In this document: in pieces, positions 1 through 4,216 of the stretch
How the letters are laid out: every line of letters starts with the position of its first letter
Numbering within the stretch: position 1 is the first letter of the stretch
DNA from: an uncultured Ruminococcus sp.
GTDB taxonomy: Bacteria > Bacillota_A > Clostridia > Oscillospirales > Ruminococcaceae
Assembly (NCBI GenBank): GCA_937880065.1
Contig: CALFMA010000444.1
Coordinates: 1 to 5,237, forward strand
DNA length: 5,237 nucleotides
Direction of reading: 5' to 3'
Position numbers and translations under genes: made by a program
Notes under the pieces: model-generated
Told to the model about the DNA's origin: nothing
The model's input: the letters and a program-made list of their open reading frames with translations, nothing else
Databases searched by the model: none

Positions 1-1
1 A

Positions 2-187
2 AATATGCCGGCATATTACCATGCAGTTAAACATAGTAAGAATTTACTTAAACCACTTAAAGATGAAATGACATATGCAGGAGCCAAAAGTATTTATGGT
101 TTCACAGACGCCTTTGATGAAAGAACCTTTGAGAAGAACATTAACGGTTACACCATAAGGAACGAATATGAATACTATGTAGTATAA
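2..187 (+). CDS. C-terminus of unknown protein (5' end outside window)
   Basis: The frame is open from the first complete codon of the window and stops with TAA at 185-187. An ATG lies at 5, but the four bases before it cannot hold a ribosome site and the frame stays open upstream, so this is more likely the tail of a longer gene than a complete 60-residue protein. The residues are polar and rich in Tyr, Lys and Asn, ending in an EYEYYVV tail. There is no membrane segment and no recognisable motif. It is followed on the same strand by a ribbon-helix-helix-like gene and a MobV-type relaxase, so it may belong to the same mobilizable element. I do not recognise the family and propose no function. 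Confidence 0.5.
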   Translation, partial: NMPAYYHAVKHSKNLLKPLKDEMTYAGAKSIYGFTDAFDERTFEKNINGYTIRNEYEYYVV

Positions 188-266
188 TTTTCATCTTTTC
201 CTTCACCTATCTTACATATTAATAGTGAAGCCCAAAAATATATACAAGAAAGGACGGTTAGTTAAT

Positions 267-470
267 ATGAATACAAAGAATATTACTATAACATTAGACA
301 TTGATACACTTGATGAAATTAAGCCTTATGCAGTAGCAACGGATATATCCATTGAAGAATTTATTGAGTGCATTGTAGTTGATTTCATAAGATTCCAAAA
401 AGCAGAGATGGAAGAAATTTATCTTAATGATGATGGTACAGCATGGCTTATGCCAAAAGATCCTTTTTGA
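267..470 (+). CDS. Small ribbon-helix-helix-like protein, possible relaxosome accessory or regulator
   Basis: This is a 67-residue protein. The ATG at 267 was chosen because AAAGGA at 249-254 lies about 12 nt upstream. An in-frame GTG at 225 would add 14 residues but has no ribosome site. Residues about 5-11 (NITITLD) look like the DNA-contacting beta strand of a MetJ/CopG-type ribbon-helix-helix fold. They are followed by a helix (TLDEIKPYAVAT), a turn (DIS) and a second helix (IEEFIECIVVDFIRFQ), the usual order in that fold. A short acidic tail follows. It lies 50 bp upstream of a MobV-type relaxase on the same strand. Small RHH proteins beside relaxase genes often bind oriT or autoregulate the mobilization operon; that role here is inferred from fold resemblance and position. 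The RHH match is by eye, without a profile search. Confidence 0.6.
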   Translation: MNTKNITITLDIDTLDEIKPYAVATDISIEEFIECIVVDFIRFQKAEMEEIYLNDDGTAWLMPKDPF

Positions 471-520
471 TTTTTTCTGTTATTTTTCTGATATTAAAAA
501 GAGAAAGGGGAGAAAAATAA

Positions 521-1510
521 ATGAAATCAACTTTATCATTCCGTATGTCAGAGCAACATAACGAGGGTCATAATCTTCGTACTATTTATGTCCCTTATGT
601 TGATGTATCTAAATCAAAAGACAATATCTATTATGTGAATCACACAAAAGAACAGGCGTATGAATTTTTATTTGCTGATGCAGTTAAGAGGTACAACGAG
701 AAACAAAAGAGAAAAGACAGAAGAATAGAAGATTACCTAAAAAAGATTTTAACAGCAGAAGAAAAACAGAAAAAGATAATTGAACAAAAACGTGCTGAAG
801 GCTGTAGTTATAAGGAACTTGCAAAACACAAGAAAGCAAAGCAATCTTCTTATGAGATTATTGTTTCTCTTGGCAATATGAAGCAGAATCCTGAGTTTTG
901 CCCTGATGGTGAAAGGGCAGACGATGTTATCGCTATTCTCGATGAATATATTTATATTTTTCAGAACAGGAACCCTAATGCTTATCTATATATGTCAGCA
1001 ATTCATTGTGATGAGCAAGGGGTTATTCACGCCCATCTCGATGTAATCTTCTTCTCTGATTCATATACATCTGGAATGAGCCGCAGGGTATCTCTAAACA
1101 GAGCATTAGAAGATATGGGATTCACATCTGATAAAGAGGGAGATGGTCACGGAAAGTTTAATCTTGCAGTAACCAAATGGCAGAACAGAGAAAGAGAAGC
1201 ATTGACAGAGATTGCAAGGAGATATGATATCGAAATTGTTAATGGCAACCAGAGTAGGCAACACCTGAACCGAGAGCAATACATAATAGAACAGAAGAAA
1301 GAAGAATTAAAGAAAAAGGAAACGTCAATTAAGAATTGTGTAACTCAATTAAATGACTTTATGACTTATGATATCAAAGGAAAAGAATTCTATTATTCGG
1401 TTGAATTGCTTAAAAGGGAGAAAGAGTTAGAAAAATTAAAGAAAGAGTTTGACGATATGGTGAGGGCTTATAGAAGAATGAAGGAGAAGGGAGAAGTTGA
1501 GGTTGGGTGA
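521..1510 (+). CDS. MobV/Pre-family relaxase (plasmid recombination/mobilization protein)
   Basis: This 329-residue protein should nick one strand at oriT and carry it during conjugative mobilization. The start is supported by AAAGGGG at 504-510. Three MobV motifs are visible: HNLR at residues 17-20 (HNxR motif I, whose His is the nucleophile in MobM of pMV158), a segment around 27-40 resembling motif II, and H162-C-D-E-x4-H170-A-H172, a variant of the metal-binding HxDExxPHxH motif. WQNREREALTEI at 220-231 also matches the family's conserved region after the metal site. Residues about 55-108 and 250-325 are Lys/Glu-rich and probably helical or coiled coil. It is shorter than MobM (about 494 residues), mainly at the C-terminus, but shows no frameshift. 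Spacing suggests an operon with the preceding small gene. No replication gene, integrase or clear oriT is visible, so the element may be larger than the window or degraded. Confidence 0.85.
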   Translation: MKSTLSFRMSEQHNEGHNLRTIYVPYVDVSKSKDNIYYVNHTKEQAYEFLFADAVKRYNEKQKRKDRRIEDYLKKILTAEEKQKKIIEQKRAEGCSYKELAKHKKAKQSSYEIIVSLGNMKQNPEFCPDGERADDVIAILDEYIYIFQNRNPNAYLYMSAIHCDEQGVIHAHLDVIFFSDSYTSGMSRRVSLNRALEDMGFTSDKEGDGHGKFNLAVTKWQNREREALTEIARRYDIEIVNGNQSRQHLNREQYIIEQKKEELKKKETSIKNCVTQLNDFMTYDIKGKEFYYSVELLKREKELEKLKKEFDDMVRAYRRMKEKGEVEVG

Positions 1511-1525
1511 TATGTACGCTATGAT

Positions 1526-1537
1526 ATTCAATTGAAT
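1526..1537. repeat. 12-bp perfect palindrome downstream of the relaxase, with a second copy of its core
   Basis: ATTCAATTGAAT is a perfect palindrome 15 bp after the relaxase stop codon. It lies between ACGC at 1516-1519 and GCGT at 1546-1549, which can pair around it. Its core TTCAATTGA recurs at 1555-1563. It has no T-run typical of a terminator. It could be a protein-binding site for the mobilizable element, or chance in AT-rich DNA. Confidence 0.4.
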
Positions 1538-1581
1538 GTCTTTAGGCGTGATTGTTCAATTGATTTGCAGGGCGTAGTTTT

Positions 1582-1627
1582 GGGGCAGAGTTAAAGCCAC
1601 CGCAATGGTGCCGGTGGTTTGCACTGC
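1582..1627. other. Left half of a stem-loop interrupted by the IS256 insertion
   Basis: GGGGCAG at 1582-1588 has its exact complement CTGCCCC at 3135-3141, now separated by the IS. With the IS and one target copy removed, the two arms enclose an inner stem, CCACCG at 1597-1602 with CGGTGG at 1612-1617. This gives a compact two-part hairpin of about 49 nt. The insertion split the 3' side. Whether the original served as a terminator, an IS end or a small RNA is not clear. Confidence 0.5.
1620..1627. repeat. Target site duplication of the IS256 element, left copy
   Basis: TGCACTGC directly abuts the left terminal repeat and is repeated exactly at 3131-3138 beside the right one. Eight bases is within the 8-9 bp duplication made by IS256-family transposases. 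Neither neighbouring base extends the match, so the element limits can be set to the base. Confidence 0.85.
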
Positions 1628-1654
1628 GGCAGCCCCAAAAATTTTGTGTAAAAG
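1628..1654. repeat. IS256 left terminal inverted repeat
   Basis: Aligned base for base with the reverse complement of 3104-3130, 20 of 27 positions match. The inner 13 bases (TTTTGTGTAAAAG, 1642-1654) are identical and the outer 14 match at 7 positions. A TTGTGTAAAA-type core is typical of IS256-family ends. Confidence 0.85.
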
Positions 1655-1712
1655 CAATTCCCCTGACAAGCAAATGATAGCGGGATTGCCTTGCATTCAG
1701 ACTGCGGGATTG
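1654..1712. repeat. Subterminal repeats inside the IS256 left end
   Basis: GCGGGATTG occurs twice as a direct repeat (1680-1688 and 1704-1712). GCAATTCC at 1654-1661 can pair with GGGATTGC at 1682-1689 with one G-U pair, giving an 8-bp stem. Such subterminal repeats could be transposase-binding sites or part of the larger structured region that follows; neither is shown. Confidence 0.45.
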
Positions 1713-1806
1713 GTCTCGTATTAACTATTTTTTCCTGTTTGCGGAATGTTATGCGTGCGTAGAATGAATAACAGTTCCGCAGGCAGGAAATACTTTTTTA
1801 CGAGAC
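1713..1806 (-). other. Long multi-part stem-loop directly after the IS256 transposase stop codon
   Basis: Three nested complementary segments are visible. GTCTCGTA at 1713-1720 pairs with TACGAGAC at 1799-1806. TTTCCTG at 1731-1737 pairs with CAGGAAA at 1784-1790. GCGGAATGTTAT at 1741-1752 pairs with ATAACA at 1768-1773 plus TTCCGC at 1775-1780, with one bulged G at 1774. The apical loop is 15 nt (1753-1767). About 27 base pairs form a hairpin of about 94 nt whose base is 3 bp from the transposase stop. On the transcribed strand no T-run follows, so it is not an ordinary intrinsic terminator. A 3'-UTR stabiliser, a small RNA or a protein-binding DNA structure are all possible. Confidence 0.6.
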
Positions 1807-1809
1807 AAA

Positions 1810-3036
1810 TCACGCAGAAAGCCTGTCTTCGAAAATTATCGAAAGTTGGTTCAATACCATGTCCCAATTTCGACATCTTTGTGTCCATCTTTCGACAATC
1901 TTTTGTGATGCCAAATACAGCATCTTCCGAAGACTTTCGTCATTTGAGAAGGACGGTTTGTTCTTTGTTATCTGCCTGAACTGTCTGTTCAGACCTTCGA
2001 TGATGTTTGTTGTATATATTATCTTACGAACATCAGGCGGGTATGCAAAAAAGGTAGATAATATATCCCAATTTTCTTCCCAGCTTTTTACACAGGATGG
2101 GTACGTTTTACCCCACTTGTCTTTGAAGATTATGAGGTTGTTCATTGCCTCATCTTCACTGACTGCCTGATATACCTTTTTAAGGTCACTCATCAGTGGT
2201 TTGATGTGTTTGTAGCTGACAAATCTTGTGCTGCTACGTATCTGATGAATAATGCAACGCTGTATCTGCGAATTGGGATATACAGCCTGGATAGCTTCTC
2301 TGAAACCGGTAAGGCCGTCAACACAAAACAGAAATGCATCCTTGACTCCTCTTGTTTTTACATCATTCAACACATTAAGCCAGAATTTACTGCTCTCGTG
2401 TTCACCAATCCATATACCGAGAATGTCTTTCTGACCGTCAAGATTGATACCGAGAACTACATATGCTGCTTTTGTAATATACTGATGATCCTGTTTTACC
2501 TTGTAGTGAATGGCATCCATAAACACGAAAGGATACACACTTTCAAGAGGTCTGTTCTGCCATGCTGTAACCTCAGGCATTATCTTTTCACTGATTTTAC
2601 TGATAAGCTCCGGTGATATTTCTACATCATAAAGATTTTTAATTTGTTCGGCAATATCTCTCTGACTCATACCACAGGCATAAAGTGATAATATTTTTTC
2701 TTCCATACCGTCCGCATTGCGGTTATACTTACCGATAATTTTAGGCTCAAATTCTCCGTTTCTATCTCTTGGTACACGGACATCAATTTCTCCGAGTTGT
2801 GTTTTTACTGTCTTTTTTGAATATCCGTTTCTGTAGTTTTTCGACTTATTGTTACAGTCAGCATCTGACAATCTTTCACTTTTTTCATAACCTAATTTTT
2901 CGGACAATTCACATTCCATTACCTCCTGAAGAACATCCTTGAACATATCCTTCATTGCTGCCATGATTTCATCTGTTGATGTGAAGTTCTGACTTCTTAC
3001 ATACTCCTTCATAATTTCTGCTGCTGTCTTTGACAT
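1810..3036 (-). CDS. IS256-family (Mutator-type) DDE transposase
   Basis: This 408-residue protein catalyses cut-out and insertion of the surrounding element. The start at 3036 is supported by AAAGGAG (3051-3045, - strand) 8 nt upstream. A longer reading from TTG at 3054 overlaps that ribosome site and is rejected. The DDE triad is clear: D174 in FMDAIHYK, D240 in CVDGLTGF and E347 in NIIEGLNRQF, with spacings close to the IS256 prototype. The family C-x2-H motif is C261/H264 in CIIHQIR. An N-terminal helical DNA-binding half (about 1-150, including an NYRNGYSKK basic segment) precedes the catalytic half. The length is normal and there is no frameshift, so the enzyme is probably functional. 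A stem-loop over the ribosome site should limit its translation from read-through mRNA. Confidence 0.95.
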   Translation of the reverse strand: MSKTAAEIMKEYVRSQNFTSTDEIMAAMKDMFKDVLQEVMECELSEKLGYEKSERLSDADCNNKSKNYRNGYSKKTVKTQLGEIDVRVPRDRNGEFEPKIIGKYNRNADGMEEKILSLYACGMSQRDIAEQIKNLYDVEISPELISKISEKIMPEVTAWQNRPLESVYPFVFMDAIHYKVKQDHQYITKAAYVVLGINLDGQKDILGIWIGEHESSKFWLNVLNDVKTRGVKDAFLFCVDGLTGFREAIQAVYPNSQIQRCIIHQIRSSTRFVSYKHIKPLMSDLKKVYQAVSEDEAMNNLIIFKDKWGKTYPSCVKSWEENWDILSTFFAYPPDVRKIIYTTNIIEGLNRQFRQITKNKPSFSNDESLRKMLYLASQKIVERWTQRCRNWDMVLNQLSIIFEDRLSA

Positions 3037-3043
3037 AAAAATT

Positions 3044-3092
3044 ACTCCTTTCAAGCTTTGGTTCTATACTTTCTTTATTGCTTGAAAGGAGT
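3044..3092 (-). promoter_or_regulatory. Hairpin that sequesters the IS256 transposase ribosome-binding site
   Basis: ACTCCTTTCAAGC at 3044-3056 and GCTTGAAAGGAGT at 3080-3092 are perfect 13-bp complements with a 23-nt loop. On the transposase strand the 3' arm contains the ribosome site AAAGGAG, and the 5' arm supplies the anti-site CTCCTTT. A weak -10-like TATAGA lies in the loop (3068-3063). Transcription starting just after it would omit the 5' arm, whereas transcripts entering from outside would include it. This matches the known strategy in IS10, IS50 and IS200 of blocking transposase synthesis from read-through mRNA. The pairing is seen; the regulation is inferred. Confidence 0.7.
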
Positions 3093-3103
3093 TAATTTAT
3101 TCA

Positions 3104-3130
3104 CTTTTACACAAAAATTTCAGCGGTCTC
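3104..3130. repeat. IS256 right terminal inverted repeat
   Basis: This is the partner of 1628-1654. The inner CTTTTACACAAAA at 3104-3116 is an exact inverted copy, while the outer 14 bases are half conserved. It lies on the promoter side of the transposase and abuts the right TGCACTGC target copy. Confidence 0.85.
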
Positions 3131-3138
3131 TGCACTGC
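3131..3138. repeat. Target site duplication of the IS256 element, right copy
   Basis: TGCACTGC is identical to 1620-1627. It continues directly into CCCTATAAGG, the rest of the interrupted hairpin region. Confidence 0.85.
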
Positions 3139-3179
3139 CCCTATAAGGGGCTATTACTGGCTTTACCCCTTGAAGGGGT
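3135..3179. other. Right half of the interrupted structured region: two short hairpins
   Basis: GCCCC at 3137-3141 pairs with GGGGC at 3147-3151 around TATAA. ACCCCT at 3165-3170 pairs with AGGGGT at 3174-3179 around TGA. CTGCCCC at 3135-3141 is also the complement of GGGGCAG at 1582-1588, so in the uninterrupted locus these bases have two possible partners. GGCTTTA at 3159-3165 is in turn complementary to TAAAGCC at 1592-1598. The region could be the outer end of the IS200-type element or an independent structured RNA. No reading frame is apparent. Confidence 0.5.
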
Positions 3180-3185
3180 TTTGAA

Positions 3186-3202
3186 GTTTAGCACCGCATT
3201 AC
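3186..3202. repeat. Distal arm of a 17-bp inverted complementarity around tnpA
   Basis: GTTTAGCACCGCATTAC here is complementary to 3749-3766 (GTAATGCGGT, one bulged C at 3759, then GCCAAAC), with 17 pairs including one G-U. This arm lies about 40 bp after the tnpA stop; the other lies in the tnpA leader. IS200-type elements normally lack such an inverted repeat. Confidence 0.7.
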
Positions 3203-3210
3203 ATTTTCAG

Positions 3211-3230
3211 CAGCCGCTCATGTGCGGCTG
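3211..3230 (+). terminator. Right-end hairpin of the IS200 element; also a + strand terminator
   Basis: CAGCCGC at 3211-3217 pairs perfectly with GCGGCTG at 3224-3230 across a TCATGT loop. On the + strand it is followed by TTTATTTTT, a good intrinsic terminator that would stop transcription from the relaxase side entering tnpA antisense. In tnpA orientation the hairpin sits 11 bp after the stop codon and is preceded by AAATAAAC, the same octamer found before the left-end hairpin, so it is also the best candidate for the right-end hairpin recognised by TnpA. Both roles may apply. Confidence 0.65.
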
Positions 3231-3241
3231 TTTATTTTTGC

Positions 3242-3724
3242 TCACTTTGTCTGGTTACCCGTAAACGGGTCCACATACTCTTTCATTGTAATTTGGTCTT
3301 TTGAATAATCTTCTTCTAACTGATTTCTTATATATTCTGCAATCACCTTTTTATTTCGACCGACTGTATCTGCATAGTATCCTCGACACCAAAAACTTCT
3401 GCTTCCATACTTATACTTTAAATTTGCATGTCGGTCGAAAATCATTAGTGTACTTTTACCCTTGAGATATCCCATAAATTGTGCTACACCTATATGCGGT
3501 GGGATACTCACTAACATATGGATATGATCTGGGCAAGCTTCTGCTTCTATTATTTCTACACCTTTTTGTTCGCAGAGTTTTCTTAAGATTTCTCCTATGT
3601 CTTTTTTCAATGTACCATATATTACTTGTCTTCTGTATTTTGGTGCAAATACTATATGGTACTGACACCTGTACTTTGAATGGGCACTACTCTTTATTTC
3701 GTTTTTGTCTTTACTTATTTTCAT
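3242..3724 (-). CDS. tnpA: IS200/IS605-family HUH (Y1) transposase TnpA
   Basis: This 160-residue protein moves a single-stranded copy of the element by making a 5'-phosphotyrosine link. The start at 3724 is supported by a strong AAGGAGG (3740-3734, - strand) 9 nt upstream. The HUH motif is H67-I-H69 in CPDHIHMLVSIPP. The catalytic tyrosine is Y131 in VIAEYIRNQ, with the usual Gln (Q135) four residues on. The family segments YHIVFAPKYRR (22-32), FMGYLKGKS (83-91) and SFWCRGYYADTVG (110-122) are all present. The length is slightly above the usual 140-155 residues and there is no frameshift, so it is probably active. No tnpB is present, as in IS200 itself. Its leader can fold over the ribosome site, which fits the very low expression known for IS200 transposases. 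Confidence 0.96.
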   Translation of the reverse strand: MKISKDKNEIKSSAHSKYRCQYHIVFAPKYRRQVIYGTLKKDIGEILRKLCEQKGVEIIEAEACPDHIHMLVSIPPHIGVAQFMGYLKGKSTLMIFDRHANLKYKYGSRSFWCRGYYADTVGRNKKVIAEYIRNQLEEDYSKDQITMKEYVDPFTGNQTK

Positions 3725-3728
3725 TGGT

Positions 3729-3792
3729 TAAATCCTCCTTGTATTTTAGTAATGCGGTCGCCAAACCTTTACTATTATACTTGGAGGTTTTA
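3729..3792 (-). promoter_or_regulatory. Leader stem that sequesters the tnpA ribosome-binding site
   Basis: On the tnpA strand, TAAA-A-CCTCC (3792-3783) can pair with GGAGG-A-TTTA (3738-3729), giving nine pairs with one A-A mismatch. GGAGG is the core of the tnpA ribosome site. The intervening 44 nt contains the leader arm of the 17-bp long-range complementarity. IS200 of enterobacteria is known to block tnpA translation with a leader stem at the ribosome site; this stem would do the same. The pairing is seen; the effect is inferred. Confidence 0.6.
3749..3766. repeat. Proximal (leader) arm of the 17-bp inverted complementarity
   Basis: GTAATGCGGTcGCCAAAC pairs with 3186-3202, the lower-case C being bulged. 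It lies 25-42 nt upstream of the tnpA start, inside the loop of the ribosome-site stem. Pairing with the distal arm would therefore enclose the whole tnpA reading frame. Confidence 0.7.
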
Positions 3793-3861
3793 CTATTTAT
3801 CAAGCGAGTTGGGACTTGCATTAAGCTCGCCCGTCTTGGCTTTGCTAAAGCCTTCTTTCAC
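3793..3861 (-). other. Structured upstream part of the tnpA leader
   Basis: Two further short stems are visible: GGCTTT at 3838-3843 with AAAGCC at 3847-3852 (3-nt loop), and GCGAG at 3804-3808 with CTCGC at 3826-3830. No reading frame with a ribosome site was found. Dense hairpins here fit the long structured leader of IS200 elements. No convincing promoter was found for tnpA. Confidence 0.4.
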
Positions 3862-3887
3862 CCCCTGGTAGAACCAGGGGTTTATTT
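3862..3887. other. Left-end hairpin of the IS200 element with flanking guide-like octamer
   Basis: CCCCTGGT at 3862-3869 pairs perfectly with ACCAGGGG at 3873-3880 around a 3-nt AGA loop. In tnpA orientation it is preceded by AAATAAAC (3887-3880), which also precedes the right-end hairpin. In IS608-type elements the short guide sequences that recognise the cleavage sites sit at the 5' foot of each end hairpin, which is the position seen here. On the + strand the hairpin is followed by TTTATTT and might also act as a terminator. Confidence 0.65.
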
Positions 3888-3907
3888 CCACGCATAAATG
3901 CACCAAA

Positions 3908-3945
3908 AAATACCGGGACTCACGTCAGTGTGAATCCCGGTATTT
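3908..3945 (-). terminator. Strong intrinsic terminator-like hairpin outside the IS200 left end
   Basis: AAATACCGGGA at 3908-3918 pairs perfectly with TCCCGGTATTT at 3935-3945. After one C-A mismatch, TCAC at 3920-3923 pairs with GTGA at 3930-3933 around a GTCAGT loop. Read on the - strand, the stem runs into six T residues (3910-3905), a good intrinsic terminator that would block transcription entering tnpA from the right. Read on the + strand, the tail is only TATTTCGGG. No - strand gene upstream of it is visible, so it may be an insulator or belong to a gene displaced by the insertions. Confidence 0.6.
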
Positions 3946-4216
3946 CGGGTTATATCTTCAGCAAAGATAAAAACCTCGGTTCTACCGATGGAAAATAAAA
4001 GATTTAATAAAAATAAAAGCGAAGAGATTGACAATCCACAAAATGCATCAAAAACAGGAAAAACATTTGTGAACATTCTGTTAACGATGAGCTTAGACTG
4101 TTACTTATTGTAATTTTTGCGATTTATATGAGGATAAAGGTTTAAAGAGGGGATGATTTGTATGTAAGATTTATACATTATGGAATTATTAAAATATATT
4201 AAAAGGAGGAAAAACA
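3946..4216. other. Non-coding AT-rich intergenic stretch before the secreted-protein gene
   Basis: No convincing gene was found. A 41-codon + strand frame at 3988-4113 has no ribosome site and no recognisable motif. Near the right end AGGAGG (4204-4209) serves the gene starting at 4217. No promoter hexamer pair with good spacing stood out, although the 4157-4200 stretch is AT-rich enough to hold one. Confidence 0.5.

Larger units (their letters stand above)
1628..3130 (-). mobile_element. Complete IS256-family insertion sequence (1503 bp)
   Basis: The element is bounded by imperfect inverted repeats and an 8-bp direct target repeat, and it contains one intact Mutator-type transposase on the - strand. 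About 180 bp of structured non-coding DNA lies between the transposase stop and the left end, and about 94 bp lies on the promoter side. The total length fits the family (about 1.3-1.5 kb). Matching target copies and an undamaged reading frame indicate a simple and probably recent insertion. The target was the 3' arm of a stem-loop between the relaxase gene and an IS200-type element. Confidence 0.9.
3186..3900 (-). mobile_element. IS200-type element (single tnpA, HUH/Y1 transposase); ends approximate
   Basis: An intact Y1 transposase is flanked by a subterminal hairpin on each side (3211-3230 and 3862-3880), and there is no tnpB. IS200/IS605 elements make no target duplication and lack terminal inverted repeats, so the ends cannot be read directly. 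The limits given are the outermost positions supported by element-internal structure: the 17-bp complementarity beginning at 3186, and a short linker beyond the left-end hairpin. The resulting length, about 0.7 kb, is near that of IS200 (about 0.7 kb). The left end, in tnpA orientation, is on the right side of the window. Confidence 0.75.

Noticed and set aside
225..266. GTG start that would lengthen the RHH-like protein by 14 residues
   Set aside because: It has no ribosome site, whereas the ATG at 267 has AAAGGA at 249-254.
1746..2616. Several + strand frames opposite the IS256 transposase
   Set aside because: They are antisense to a transposase with complete catalytic motifs and show no ribosome sites.
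3037..3054. Upstream TTG start for the IS256 transposase
   Set aside because: It overlaps the ribosome site that serves the ATG at 3036, and the family N-terminus begins near that ATG.
3063..3072. AAAGTATAG on the - strand, similar to the core of pMV158-type oriT
   Set aside because: It lies within the IS256 leader, not near the relaxase gene, and lacks the flanking inverted repeats, so chance is more likely.
3882..4076. 64-residue - strand frame across the terminator-like hairpin
   Set aside because: It runs through the hairpin and has no ribosome site or recognisable motif.
3988..4113. 41-residue + strand reading frame beginning MENKRFNKNK
   Set aside because: There is no ribosome site, no recognisable family, and it lies in AT-rich intergenic DNA between a terminator-like hairpin and a well-supported gene.
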